Assembly: GCF_033439725.1 (NCBI RefSeq)
Contig: NW_026944385.1
Coordinates: forward strand, 2,575,001 to 2,639,000
Reading direction: 5' to 3'
From: Neurospora tetraspora
Taxonomy: Eukaryota; Ascomycota; Sordariomycetes; Sordariales; Sordariaceae
Length of the DNA stretch: 64,000 nt
Part shown: one piece after another, positions 24,754 through 35,058 of the stretch
Numbering within the stretch: position 1 is the first letter of the stretch
Layout of the letters: every line of letters starts with the position of its first letter
Notes under the pieces: generated by a model
Seen by the model: only the letters and a program-made list of their open reading frames with translations
What the model was told of the DNA's origin: nothing
The model's database searches: none
Position numbers and translations under genes: made by a program

Positions 24754-25833
24754 ATGCCATCCAAACTAGCCATTAGTTCCATGTCCCTAGGACGCTGCTT
24801 TGCCGGCCACTCTCTGGACAGCAAGCTTGATGCCGCTCAACGATATGGCTACCTCGGTATCGAGCTTTTCCATGAGGACCTGGCCGACGTTGCAGAACGT
24901 TTGTCGAACGAGCCTCCTTCACCTGAAGGCCCTTCTTCCGAAGCCCAAATAGCCGCCGCTCGTCACATTTTCCAGATGTGTCAAGTCAGGGGACTTGAGA
25001 TTGTCTGTCTCCAGCCTTTCATGCACTACGACGGCCTTATCGACAGGACAGAACATGAGCGCCGCCTGGAGAAGCTAGCACTATGGATTGAGTTAGCTCA
25101 TGAGCTTCAAACCGACATAATTCAGGTCCCAGCCAACTTCCTCCCCGCCGACCAAGTCAGTGACAATCTCGACTTGATTGTCTCGGATCTTTGCAAGGTG
25201 GCCGATATTGGAGCTCAAGCTTCACCCCCTATCCGCTTTGCCTACGAGAGTCTCTGCTGGAGCACCCATGTGGACCTCTGGGAGCGCTGCTGGGACATCG
25301 TACAGCGCGTTGACCGCCCCAACTTTGGCATCTGCCTTGACACATTCAACATCCTCGGCCGTATCTACGCCGACCCGACGTCTCCTACCGGGAGGACGCC
25401 CAACGCAAAAGAGGCAGTCAGGAAGTCCATCGCCAACTTGGTCTCTCGCGTGGATGTTTCCAAGGTCTTCTACGTCCAGGTGGTTGACGCCGAGAGGCTG
25501 AGCAAGCCACTGCTTCCCGGCCACCCGTACTACAATCCAGAGCAGCCGGCGAGGATGAGCTGGTCGCGCAATTGCAGGCTTTTCTACGGCGAGACAGAAT
25601 ATGGAGCGTATCTGCCCGTGAAGGAGGTTGCTCGAGCCTTCTTCCACGGCATTGGGTTCGAGGGCTGGGTCAGCTTGGAGCTGTTCAATCGCAGAATGTC
25701 TGAGGAGGGACCCGAAGTGCCGGAGGAGCTTGCCATCAGAGGCGCTATCTCGTGGGCCAAGCTGGTGCGGGACCTGAGGATACCGGTAGAGGGACCATTG
25801 GTGACGACGCCCCGAGTGTCTGCTTCGTTATAG
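24754..25833 (+). CDS. qa-4: QA-4, 3-dehydroshikimate dehydratase, 359 aa
   Basis: A single exon of 359 residues has the same length as the N. crassa enzyme. It converts 3-dehydroshikimate to protocatechuate, the committed step towards the beta-ketoadipate route. The sequence has the TIM-barrel features of the sugar-phosphate isomerase/AP-endonuclease-like family: LGRCFAGHSLDSKL at the start, GIELFHEDLAD (metal-binding Glu and His), IRFAYESLCWSTHV, NFGICLDTFNILGR, YVQVVDAERL, and a C-terminal GWVSLELFNR. Residues in those blocks are the expected divalent-metal ligands. It is divergent from qa-3 and convergent with qa-2. The ATG is in good context (ACCATGC). Confidence 0.96.
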   Translation: MPSKLAISSMSLGRCFAGHSLDSKLDAAQRYGYLGIELFHEDLADVAERLSNEPPSPEGPSSEAQIAAARHIFQMCQVRGLEIVCLQPFMHYDGLIDRTEHERRLEKLALWIELAHELQTDIIQVPANFLPADQVSDNLDLIVSDLCKVADIGAQASPPIRFAYESLCWSTHVDLWERCWDIVQRVDRPNFGICLDTFNILGRIYADPTSPTGRTPNAKEAVRKSIANLVSRVDVSKVFYVQVVDAERLSKPLLPGHPYYNPEQPARMSWSRNCRLFYGETEYGAYLPVKEVARAFFHGIGFEGWVSLELFNRRMSEEGPEVPEELAIRGAISWAKLVRDLRIPVEGPLVTTPRVSASL

Positions 25834-26316
25834 GTTCAACGCTGGTTGTTCTTACCCTTTGGTTTGCCGTTATAAACTGACACTATTTACTACACAAAAG
25901 TCTGGGCGGTCTTCTTTTTTCTCTTGGTACGTTGGGTTTCAAATCGGGGAGTGCGATGTGTGGCAGGCGTCGGTGACAAAATTATTCTTAAATCCGGTTA
26001 TTTTATCTCAATCATGATGTTCTTCTGCCCCAAGTCCTTGACTCCGACTGTAATACGCTCTTAGGCAGGTCGGTAAGAGGACAAAGCCGGTAGAAATAGC
26101 GTTATAATTTCAAACTTAAAAGCATGCCTTTATAGACAAAAAAAACTTCTCAATTTTGTACATTCAACCCGAAGCTTCATTGATAGCGACCATGAAGACC
26201 AAAAGCTGCTGCAATGCCGTCAACGCCATATAATATCCCAACCCAAAAAAGCCCACTTGAGTTTACAAGTGCAAACACGACACCGAATATTAACACCTCA
26301 TTGACGCTCTCAAAAC
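25834..26316. other. Spacer between convergent qa-4 and qa-2
   Basis: This AT-rich region contains the 3' ends of both genes. I see no gene, repeat or operator candidate. Confidence 0.6.
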
Positions 26317-26829
26317 TCAAAACTTCATATGCCTCCCAACGAACTCCAGCGCGGCACTATACCCAAACGGCCCCAGCCCACAAATAACCGCCACCGCCTT
26401 ATCGCTCAAGTAACTATGATGTCTGAACGCCTCTCTCGCATGCACATTCGACACATGCACCTCCACAAACGGGATTGACGTCCCCAACAGCGCGTCGCGG
26501 ATGCCCACGCTTGTGTGCGTGTAAGCGCCGGGGTTTATGATGATGGCCGACACTTTTTCTTCTCCGACTCCGGGGTCTGCTTCCGTTGTGATTGCGGCAC
26601 CCGGCGGTGGAGACGGGGAGAATCCCGCTGCTTGATGGATACGGTCGATGATGGCGCCTTCGTGGTTGGACTGGAAGGTTGTAAGACGGAGACCGAGCGA
26701 AGAGGCCTGGGTCTGGGCGGCTTGCTCGATGTCGTGAAGGGTCGTCGAGCCGTAGATTTGGGGCTCCCGGCTGCCGAGGAGGTTGAGGTTGGGGCCGTTG
26801 ATGAGGAGAATGTGACGGTGAGATGCCAT
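26317..26829 (-). CDS. qa-2: QA-2, catabolic type II 3-dehydroquinase, 170 aa
   Basis: A single exon starting at [19 protein letters not shown] gives 170 residues; the N. crassa protein is 173. Upstream in-frame codons to 26937 are not conserved and are treated as leader. Type II dehydroquinase converts 3-dehydroquinate to 3-dehydroshikimate and forms dodecamers. Catalytic-site residues are visible: N14 in GPNLNLLG, R21 and Y26 in SREPQIYGS, the [11 protein letters not shown] loop, and the His of [13 protein letters not shown] Pro/Ala-rich insert near residues 70-82 is variable between species and differs from the N. crassa sequence I remember. The gene is convergent with qa-4. Confidence 0.96.
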   Translation of the reverse strand: MASHRHILLINGPNLNLLGSREPQIYGSTTLHDIEQAAQTQASSLGLRLTTFQSNHEGAIIDRIHQAAGFSPSPPPGAAITTEADPGVGEEKVSAIIINPGAYTHTSVGIRDALLGTSIPFVEVHVSNVHAREAFRHHSYLSDKAVAVICGLGPFGYSAALEFVGRHMKF

Positions 26830-27313
26830 TGTGCTTGATACCTCCGGTTGGGTGAGATGGGATTGTGGAAGATGAATGCTTGAAGTGAGTTCCAGGGGAG
26901 GTAAATACAAGAAATGTGTATTTGTGTAAGACGCCACACGGCACTCGACAGCTCAGAAACGGAAGGTTGAATCGAGATGGGTTTGGGTTTTGTTATTATC
27001 TACGGTCTTGACTCCTCATTCATGAGTCTCGTACACGGACAACTTATCTGAAGGACGGGCGGATGAGTGGTTACCCGTCCCCGCCCCCGGTCCCGCTTCC
27101 GTGACTGTGCCCGTCACTGCACCGATAGCCACTCGAAAACCGGTCATCGGTTCGCTTTGGACTTCTTTCATTGCACGTTGAATGTGTAAGAGTGACTTTT
27201 CATCTTTCATATTGCATGGTCGACATGTACGGAGTGACTAAGAGGCTGTATTGATCCAGTGTGTTATCACATAACTGCTCTGGTTGGGTGGTTGTGGTCG
27301 TGTAAGTACGAAA

Positions 27314-27329
27314 GGGTTAGGGTTTATCC
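27314..27329. promoter_or_regulatory. Candidate QA-1F operator between qa-2 and qa-x (1)
   Basis: GGGTTAGGGTTTATCC matches 14 of 16 positions of the QA-1F consensus, with a perfect right half-site. It is about 490 bp upstream of the qa-2 start. Confidence 0.6.
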
Positions 27330-27364
27330 AGGCAAAACGCAATGAACATGGCGTTGGTGACAAG

Positions 27365-27380
27365 GGGTAAACATTTACCC
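27365..27380. promoter_or_regulatory. Candidate QA-1F operator between qa-2 and qa-x (2)
   Basis: GGGTAAACATTTACCC matches 15 of 16 consensus positions and has complementary six-base arms GGGTAA and TTACCC. It lies 51 bp from the previous candidate, about five helical turns, so the pair could bind activator dimers on the same face. It is about 540 bp from the qa-2 start and 680 bp from qa-x. Confidence 0.75.
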
Positions 27381-27411
27381 AAGAGGTGGGGAGACAGTCA
27401 GCTTATTGACT

Positions 27412-27822
27412 TTACCAAGTTCCTCGACTACCCCGCACACCACCTCTTGTCGGCTGGTTAAAGACTTCTCCATTGATAGCGACCATTTTACCCAGCAAAA
27501 GTCCATCAATGAGAGAACTCGTCCGCAGGAAGTAGATGAACATTGTTATACCGGAAAAGATACACACCGCGTGTAGGAAGTTGAGCTGGTACGCGGGTAC
27601 TAGATGGGACTCGATGAGTTGACGGAACATCTGTTCAATGCAAACAATTCATTGACGTGTATCGGGTAGTGCATCTGCTCGACTTACCATCATCGACAAT
27701 CCGGGGAAGTGGGACCTCGCGTTAATGATCGCCGGAGTCCCACCATCCCTGATGACGCCGGCCGGTCGAATGAACTCATTGGAAGGCCGAGCTAGACATT
27801 CTTCGCTTTCCAACGGTTCATT
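27412..27822 (-). CDS. Possible small membrane-protein gene or remnant between qa-2 and qa-x
   Basis: Two open segments on the minus strand join across a well-formed 57-nt intron. Exon 27822-27688 follows a CTGATTAG acceptor and reads NEPLESEECLARPSNEF and onward. A GTAAGT donor and TTGAACAG acceptor lead into exon 27630-27412, which carries a hydrophobic segment (AVCIFSGITMFIYFL) and ends at TAA. Codon use is moderately Neurospora-like. No start codon or upstream exon could be placed with confidence, and I recognise no family. It may be a real short gene, the 3' half of a decayed one, or chance. Confidence 0.3.
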
Positions 27823-28061
27823 CTAATCAGCGGAATCAAGCCCGTCCCTGCCACCATGTTAGTCCATGGGACCGCAGATGCCGAGGAGTGGCAGAGCAGG
27901 TCAGAATGGAAATGTTTTGACTCAACCTTGCTTTTCACTCTTTCCTTTGACACCATTGACTGCTTGTAAGGGCCTCTACCAACCACACCCAAGGCTCAGT
28001 GTGTGTGCTTGTAATTGGGAAAAAGCTGGATTCGGTTATTTGTTACCAAGTATCATCAGCC

Positions 28062-29227
28062 ATGGCGTCAAAAACGATAACAGAAGCCGAGCTCGACGAA
28101 ATCTACGCTTTTGCCGTCCAACTCGGGAAAGATGCAGGCAACCTTCTCATGGAAGCTGCCCGCTCGCGGTTCAGCAGCAACAATGCCAACCACCACGATG
28201 AACCTACAACCCAAGAGTTCACCGAAAAAGATTCCGCCGTCGACATCGTGACGCAAACCGACGAAGACGTCGAAGCCTTTATCAAAACTGCCATCAACAC
28301 ACGCTACCCTTCCCACCACTTCATCGGGGAAGAGACCTACGCGAAATCGGCCCAGCCCACACGCCCCTACCTCGTCACCCCTACGACTCCAACCTGGGTC
28401 GTCGACCCCCTCGACGGCACGGTCAACTACACGCATCTCTTCCCCATGTTCTGTGTCTCCATCGCCTTTCTCATCGACGGCGCGCCGGTGATAGGCGTCA
28501 TATGCGCGCCAATGCTTGGCCAACTCTTCACGGCCTGCAATGGGCGAGGTGCTTGGCTCAATGAGACGCAACGATTGCCGCTGGTGAGGCAGCCGATGCC
28601 GAAGAACGCGCCGGGGGGTTGCGTGTTTAGCTGCGAATGGGGCAAGGACCGAAAAGACAGGCCGGATGGGAATTTGTACCGGAAGGTGGAGAGTTTCGTT
28701 AATATGGCTGCCGAGGTTGGGGGGCGAGGCGGGAAGGGAGGAATGGTACATGGGGTCAGAAGTTTGGGGAGGCAAGTCTTTCTTATATCCGTTATACCCT
28801 CTTGTTGGTTCTGATCTGCAAAGTCCTAACACTGAGACAGCGCAACCCTGGACCTCGCTTATACGGCAATGGGTTCTTTTGACATTTGGTGGGAAGGAGG
28901 GTGCTGGGAATGGTAAGTACAACATTTCGGCCTGCTCATAGCTATTGGCTTGAGAGTAATGACTAACAAGAATGGGGTGGGCTTAGGGATGTTGCGGCAG
29001 GTGTAGCAATCCTTCAGGAGGCTGGAGGTCTGATAACCTCGGCAAACCCGCCTGAAGACTGGGCAAAGGCAGAGATACCAGAAGTGAAGCTGGGTAGCCG
29101 GTTATACCTCGCCATCCGGCCGGCAGGGCCGTCTGAAGGGGAGACAGCACGTGAAGGACAAGAAAGAACAGTCAGAGAGGTTTGGAGGCGTGTGCGTGGT
29201 TTGGACTACACGCGACCAGGTGCTTGA
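28062..29227 (+). CDS. qa-x: QA-X, inositol-monophosphatase-like protein, 340 aa
   Basis: Three exons, 28062-28771, 28841-28912 and 28987-29227, give 340 residues. The first intron begins GCAAGT instead of GT; only this donor restores the family sequence RSLGSATLDLAYTAMGSFDIWWE. The second is an ordinary GTAAGT intron leading into DVAAGVAILQEAGG. The product is an FIG superfamily sugar phosphatase of the inositol monophosphatase type: metal motifs GEETY, WVVDPLDGTVNYTH and WEWDVAAG are all intact. It is co-induced with the quinate genes in N. crassa but its substrate and role in the pathway are not established. It is divergent from qa-2 and marks the end of the cluster. The start at MASKTITEAEL was chosen over an upstream in-frame ATG lacking conservation. 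Confidence 0.93.
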
Positions 29228-29676
29228 AGTGAGGTAGAAGATCAGTTATATATAACCCTTTTTGCTCTTTGTTTTCCGATTTAATCAACGAGTGATGAAG
29301 ATTCTTTCAGTCCATGATGTGGCCCCAAACCAAGGACACGAATGCCAGAAACATGACAGGATATGGGTGGCTATAAAACTCACCCTTGGCGCAAACGTGA
29401 CTGACCCAGCATTCCAGTGGCACGACACTTGCAACATCACCGGCTCATACTTTCATATCTGCAAGAGTCCGGACCACAAAGGTCTCATTAGGCTGTCTGT
29501 CTGAAGTTTAAGGTGGAAGGGGATAACGACGGTTGTTTCGTTGATTAATTGTCATTCGGTCCTGTGTGTCAGCTCTCGGATCGGTCATCTTCATGCCCAG
29601 AACTACCGGCAATGGACGGTGGAAAGGCAAAGTGGTAAGAAATGGGTATTGCCAACAAGCGCTTTTTGTAAACTTT
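29228..29676. other. Spacer between convergent qa-x and JIP5
   Basis: This is the 3' region of two convergent genes at the edge of the qa cluster. I see no further gene. Confidence 0.6.
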
Positions 29677-30991
29677 TTAATCCAAACCTGGGAACGAGGC
29701 GGAAGGACCACCCTGTTTGCCCTTCTTGTTGCCCTTTCTCCGCTTCTTTTTTCTTTCCCTCTTGGGGCGGTCGCTGTCGCTATCGCTCCCGTCATGGTCG
29801 TCCGAGTCGTCGCTATCGGCGGGTCGCTTGATGCCTTGGTCGGCTTCCACGTCCTCCTCCTCTGCCTCCTCTTCTTGGGCGGAACCAGCCTCGGCCCAGA
29901 CCTTGACGGTCCTGCCGCCACCACTGATCAGCCTGTTCTCGTAGTCGAAGTTAAGAGCAGCAACGCCCTCAACCTCGTCATGCTGGAACGTAGCCTGGAC
30001 CTCTCTGCGCTTCAGATCGACAATCTTGATGGTGCCGTCACCGACGCCAACCACGGCCTTCTTGCCCCAGCCGAGCTCATCGGGAACACGAACAATGGCG
30101 TCGAGGCTTTCTCCGTCTCTCTTAGTCTCTCCGGGAGCAACATAGATGCGCTCCTGCTGGTCATCCCAGGCGCCACGATCCCATAGGGTCAAGACACCTC
30201 CGCCAGTGCCGACGGCCAGAACGGCGTTGTTGCGCATGTGCTTGGGACCCAAGCCGGTGGGGATGACTGTGGAGCACAGCAGCTCGTCCTCCTGGTCCTC
30301 CGAGGTGGCCATGATGCCGTGTCTCAGGTCGGTGACGGCCAGGGTGGCGCCGCCGGTAGAAACCCACTGCTTGGGGAAACCGGAGGTGCTCTCAGACGAA
30401 GGGGGGAGAGGGGTCAGACTGGAGATGTAGTCGGAGTGGGGGACATGCTTGCGGACGGGCTTGGGGTTTAGGGAGCCATTCTCGCGGAGGTCGAAGATGT
30501 AGAGAGAGCCAGAGTCGGTGCCGAGCAGCAGGGTCTGGGGCGAGAGGGTGTGGAGGATGGCTGGGGTGTCGCTCTGGCTGCTGGTACTGTTGACGGGGGG
30601 GAGGCCGATCTTGGAGACGACGACGCCGGTCTCGGGAGAGAAGTGCTTGACGATGGAGTCGGTACCGGCCGAGTAGAGGGCTGAGATGGGGAGTTTGGTT
30701 AGCTGGCGCTGTAGTAAGGTAAAAGGCCTACTTACACTCCCCATCGGTGCTATAGGTCAGAGTGCGGCAGCTGCCCTTGTGGCGGTGGGTGCTCCAGACA
30801 CTCTTGATGACACCCTTGCCGCCGGTGATGCTGCTGTTCTCGTCCTCGTCGTCGCTGTCCTCGTTGGTTGGGATGCGGAAGGTCTCGACGCGGCCGTTGG
30901 AGAGGCCGACTGTAAGCAGAGGCTTGGAGGGGTGCACCACCTGCGTGAACAGGTCCGCCGAGAGCGGCAGGGTGCAGAGGTTTTCCAGCAT
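29677..30991 (-). CDS. jip5: JIP5/WDR55-type WD-repeat protein, 419 aa
   Basis: Exon 1 (30991-30736) and exon 2 (30680-29677) are joined over a 55-nt GTAAGT intron, giving 419 residues and the WD-repeat junction [21 protein letters not shown]-like sequence. JIP5/WDR55 proteins are nucleolar and act in 60S ribosome assembly. The protein begins [15 protein letters not shown], typical of the family, then has about six WD-type blades (for example [52 protein letters not shown]). The C-terminus is acidic then strongly basic ([19 protein letters not shown]), a likely nucleolar localisation signal. It is divergent from the chitinase gene. Confidence 0.92.
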
Positions 30992-31542
30992 GGCTTGTTT
31001 TTTTGTTGCTGTTTTTGTTGTTGTCTGGGTCAGGTCGGTGGAATCACACTAGCGAGAATAAGAGTAAAGGTAGCACGGGTAGGTAGGTACCGTCCCGACG
31101 AGTGAGACGGGAGTGACTGAATGCAGTTTTTTTTTGGAGCTCAGGTCTTGTCGCTCTTCTTGATCTTGCCCAGTCTGGCTTAGCGCCAACAGTGACTTGT
31201 GCCATCAAGGTCCCTGACGGAGTATCGATGGAGACGGAGCTGCCGAGGTCTGTGCGGGGAGATTCCTAAACGCTTATGCCAGAGCCAGGCAATGTCGTCA
31301 CCACATCCATCAAGGTCCCCAATCAAGCTTCACAATTGACTCAGCTGCACACTGCATACTGCACACCAACAGACTGTGAATGACTGCGTCCCGTCAAGAT
31401 GCCCAACCCATCAATACCTCTGCCTTACTTCTTTATATACCCATTAGTGTATCTCTAACCGATCATCTTCAACCTCTTCCTCCCCCTCTTGTTCCTTGCA
31501 ACCTAATCACCGGTCACCGCGTAGCATATCTCTGTGGCGTGA
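30992..31542. other. Divergent promoter between JIP5 and the chitinase gene
   Basis: This 551-bp spacer contains both promoters. A poly-T run lies near 31129-31135. I see no gene. Confidence 0.6.
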
Positions 31543-32802
31543 GTGATGATCTTCCTCAAGCTTCCACTGCTCTTGGGCGCCGTGATACTGGCCATGATGG
31601 GATCCGGTGTCATGGCCGCCACAAGCCGCCCTCTTCGGCGCATCATGTATTTGACTGGGTATGTTACAACAAGTCCTCGTCACTCAACCACTGCACAGCT
31701 AACTCCTTCTCTCAATCGCAGTCAGCACCCGGTTGCGCCCCAAATCGACCAGCTCGACCATGTCACCCATGTTGCCCTCGCCTTTATGAGCCCCGGCATC
31801 TTCAACGATCCTCTGAACCACGAATGGCATCTGTTCACCACCGTCGACCATGTCCGCCCCCGCTTCCCCAAACACACAAAGGTCTTGATCGCCATTGGCG
31901 GCTGGGGAGACACCATTGGCTTCTCCGTGGCCGCCCTTAACGACGAAACCCGCGCTCTGTTCGCCGAGAATGTTGCCAAGATGGTGGAGGCTACTGGCGC
32001 TGACGGTGTCGACATCGACTGGGAGTACCCCGGAGGCAACGGCGAGGACTACAAGCAGATTCCTAACTCGGACAAGCACTGGGAGATCGCCGCCTACCCC
32101 CTCCTCCTCCAGGAACTGCGTGCTGCCCTAGGTCCCGACAAGGTCATCTCGGCCGCCGTTCCTGGTCTGGACCGCGACATGCTTGCCTTCACCCGCGAGA
32201 CCGTCCCCCGCATTATGCGCCATGTCGACTTTCTCAACGTCATGACGTACGACATGATGAATCGCCGCGACACCGTCACCAAGCACCACACCGGCGTCGA
32301 GTTGAGCCTCAAGGCCGTCGATGCCTACGTGGCTGCCGGTGCCGCCCCCCAGAAGCTGAACCTCGGCTTTGCCTTTTACGTCAAATACTTCAAGACCGAG
32401 CAAGATGCCTGCGCACAAATGTCACCAGTTGGCTGCCCAACCGTCGAGATGGAGGATCCCGTATCGGGAGCCGATCTGGGCCGCTCTGGTGCCTTTTCCT
32501 GGCACGACGACGTGCCAAAGCATCTCCGTGCCTCCTTTGAAAGGGCTCTGACGCAGGGAGTTTACGATGATGAGCAAGGCGGCTACTATTACTGGGACCC
32601 CACCGAGGCACTGTGGTGGACGTTCGATACCCCGGATGCCATCAAGCAAAAGTTCCCCAAGATCATGGAAAAGCGTCGGTTGGGAGGCGTTTTTGCATGG
32701 GGCCTAGGCGAAGATGCCCCCGACTATGAGCACCTCGCCGCGCTGAACGAGGGTTTGACCAAGTTAAAGGGAGAGGTTACTGATGAGAGGGATGAGTTAT
32801 AG
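31543..32802 (+). CDS. Secreted family 18 chitinase, 398 aa after splicing
   Basis: Exon 1 is 31543-31658 and exon 2 is 31722-32802. The 63-nt intron (GTATGT, CTAAC, CGCAG) is a multiple of three and contains no stop, so it also reads through. Splicing gives the compact family sequence YLTGQHPVAPQIDQLDHV and is preferred. A signal peptide occupies the first 25 residues (MMIFLKLPLLLGAVILAMM then GSGVMA). The GH18 catalytic motif DGVDIDWEYPGG is complete, with the acid/base Glu at about residue 140. SxGG is represented by IAIGGWG, and the C-terminal barrel residue region GGVFAWGLGEDAP is present. The enzyme should hydrolyse chitin at the wall or outside the cell. No chitin-binding module is seen. 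Confidence 0.92.
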   Translation: MMIFLKLPLLLGAVILAMMGSGVMAATSRPLRRIMYLTGYVTTSPRHSTTAQLTPSLNRSQHPVAPQIDQLDHVTHVALAFMSPGIFNDPLNHEWHLFTTVDHVRPRFPKHTKVLIAIGGWGDTIGFSVAALNDETRALFAENVAKMVEATGADGVDIDWEYPGGNGEDYKQIPNSDKHWEIAAYPLLLQELRAALGPDKVISAAVPGLDRDMLAFTRETVPRIMRHVDFLNVMTYDMMNRRDTVTKHHTGVELSLKAVDAYVAAGAAPQKLNLGFAFYVKYFKTEQDACAQMSPVGCPTVEMEDPVSGADLGRSGAFSWHDDVPKHLRASFERALTQGVYDDEQGGYYYWDPTEALWWTFDTPDAIKQKFPKIMEKRRLGGVFAWGLGEDAPDYEHLAALNEGLTKLKGEVTDERDEL

Positions 32803-33252
32803 AATAACCACTGGAAATGGAAGCGACCGTATCTAGGGACTTTGGAAAGCATGCGAGGTGTTGACGGGGTCAGGCGCAAATAGGAAATGTTTACCGTTTT
32901 GGACATGCTATAGCCGAGAAAGAACGGGGTTGAGAGTAGGTACTCTCGTTTGAACATGCTTTCACTTTGCTTTCATCCTTTTCTTCCCCTAGTTTTGGTC
33001 CCTACCTTTGGTTTCAGTCTTTGCTTCTATTCTACCTGGCTTTGACAAGCTATATAGCATTCGTCATTTAGTAGCCTGAAACTCCAGCCGCGTTTGCTTT
33101 CTCCTTTTCCTTGCCTACTTCTCACACTGACCACTTCCTCATCAATCTCCTCCCCCACCACCGAGCAAATCCAAGACTGCCACCTGCCTTCATCTGTTGA
33201 GTTGATTTCTTCGCAACGCGGACATGCCCTTTTTTCCTGAAGAATCATCCTA
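32803..33252. other. Spacer between the chitinase and alpha/beta hydrolase genes
   Basis: The spacer is pyrimidine-rich on the plus strand from about 32960, as expected of a fungal promoter and leader. I see no gene. Confidence 0.6.
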
Positions 33253-35058
33253 ATGGCACAACCTCACCATGAAGTGCCGCCTACAGCTGCCACTTGCCTT
33301 CCAGGCGCGTTTTCCATAGGCCAGATGCGCGTCGAGAGCCTGGCGCCCACTGTCATCCGCAAAAATCTCATGCCCATAATCCTCCTTCACGGAGACTATC
33401 ATACAGGATCAGTAAGGAACCTGTTTCCCCGGTCGTTCTGGGTTTTAGGCTAACTAGGTGTGATTTTCCGACAGATGTGGCTCACTAAGCCTGACAGTCG
33501 CCCGGGCTGGGCTTATTTCTTCGCCGAGCGCGGTCATCGAGTCTATACTCCGCATCTGCCATTCCATGGCCGACCCGGTGCCTTGGTTCATTACGAACGA
33601 GTGAAAGCCATCACCCCTCAGACCGTCGAGAACCTATACACGGCCATCAACAAAACCAACAACCCAGGATGGCCAGCGGCAAAGACGCACACACAGTGGC
33701 CAGGAGTAAGTTGGGCTCCAGATGAAGTATTAGAAACCATCACTGGATAGTCTCGGGCTAATAGTTAAAACGAAACCCAGAGCGGTGTTCGGGGCGATCC
33801 CATTTTTGACCAATATTTCAATCAACTGGTTCCCTTATATATGGACCCTCACGAGCGCCAGGCAGCCGCTCAAGAGGCAGTCGAGAGCCTCTTGCGGTTC
33901 CTGAAGCGTCCGGCTATCCTTATCGGCCAAGGTAGCGGCGCCAACGTTGCCTGGCTGGCAGCCGATGTGGCCCCTGACCTCATCCATGCTATCGTTGCAG
34001 TCGAGCCACTCGGGCCTCCGTTTGGCTCTGCTCTTCGGAACAAAAATGGAGAACTGGGGCCGACGAGCAAATTCACTAGGCCTGCCGGCATTCGTCAATA
34101 CGGCCTGGCGGATATACCGATGCAGTTTGACCCACCGGTTGCAGCACCAGAGTCATTCGAGGAGCTGTTGGGTGGTACATATCCAGCCTTTGAACCCATC
34201 CCAGTCACCAAGTTTTACGCAAGGGGTCGACAAGGCAAGTTCTGCTTCGAACAAGACCCTGCTGGACTACTTGTTGGGAATTCCACCGAATCCAGGGCAG
34301 TGCCCCGGAAGCTCACGAATCTGATCGGAATCCTCCAACTCGTGGTAACAACGGAAGCGAGCTTCCACCGTTTCTCGGATTGGGCAACAGTACATTTTCT
34401 TCGCCAGGCCGGGGCTACCGTCAAGCACCACAGACTCGAGGAGCATGGAATCCGCGGAAATGGACACCTCTGCTTCCTGGAGAAAAACAGCAATGATGTG
34501 GCCAATCATGTGCTCAACTGGTTGCATAACGAGGCAGGTGTCCCGAAAGTACAGGTTCTTGAAGCTCGGCCCTCTCCTTCCCAGGCCATCAGCGCATCGG
34601 GCGGCCATGGACAGTCCTCGATTCCGCCCTCTGGAAAGGCATGCCCAACTAGGAAGAGACCAGTGGAAGCTGAGCTGAAGCCAGTCGGCACCATAGCGAA
34701 CTCAAATCAAAGAGAAAGCAAAAGGGTACAAACCAACCCATCTCAGCCTAACAACCTCAACTATCACACTTCAGTCACTGGCGACGTTCGGACCAGCGAC
34801 AGTCACAATGCCCCCAGCGTATCCACTCCTCATTCCTCAGTCGTCGGGAACACTCAGGTTGCGCGAGGTGTTACCCCCGTACCCTCCACACCTCACAACA
34901 AACCTATCAAGCGAACTGGTCAAACCACGCTCAGCGAACGGCGAATTGTGGAAATCACGACTAGTCCTGATAGTCCAACTCCACGTCCGATACAGGATCT
35001 TGAGAGACAACGAACGTCGGCTTTAAACAAGCTTCCAACAGTACCAGAAGCCAATTAA
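33253..35058 (+). CDS. Alpha/beta-hydrolase with long disordered C-terminal tail, 555 aa
   Basis: Three exons, 33253-33411, 33475-33705 and 33781-35058, all in phase 0, give 555 residues. The fold markers are PIILLHGDYHTGS near the N-terminus, HRVYTPHLPFHGRPG, a nucleophile-elbow-like ILIGQGSGANVAW, and a C-terminal HGIRGNGHLCF with the likely catalytic His. Fungal hydrolases of this type include secreted and secondary-metabolite enzymes, but no signal peptide is seen here and the substrate is unknown. Unusually, the last 170 or so residues after the catalytic domain are Ser/Thr/Pro/Asn-rich and low complexity, ending in basic and Pro-rich patches, which suggests a regulatory or scaffolding extension. 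Both introns have good GTAAG donors. Confidence 0.8.

Larger units (their letters stand above)
26830..28061. other. Divergent qa-2 / qa-x control region with a possible small gene
   Basis: This 1.2-kb interval contains two QA-1F operator candidates and, on the minus strand, two exon-like segments described separately. Nothing else is recognised. Confidence 0.6.

Noticed and set aside
26830-26937. Upstream in-frame start for qa-2
   Set aside because: The extra 36 residues are unlike any dehydroquinase, while the internal Met begins the conserved sequence.
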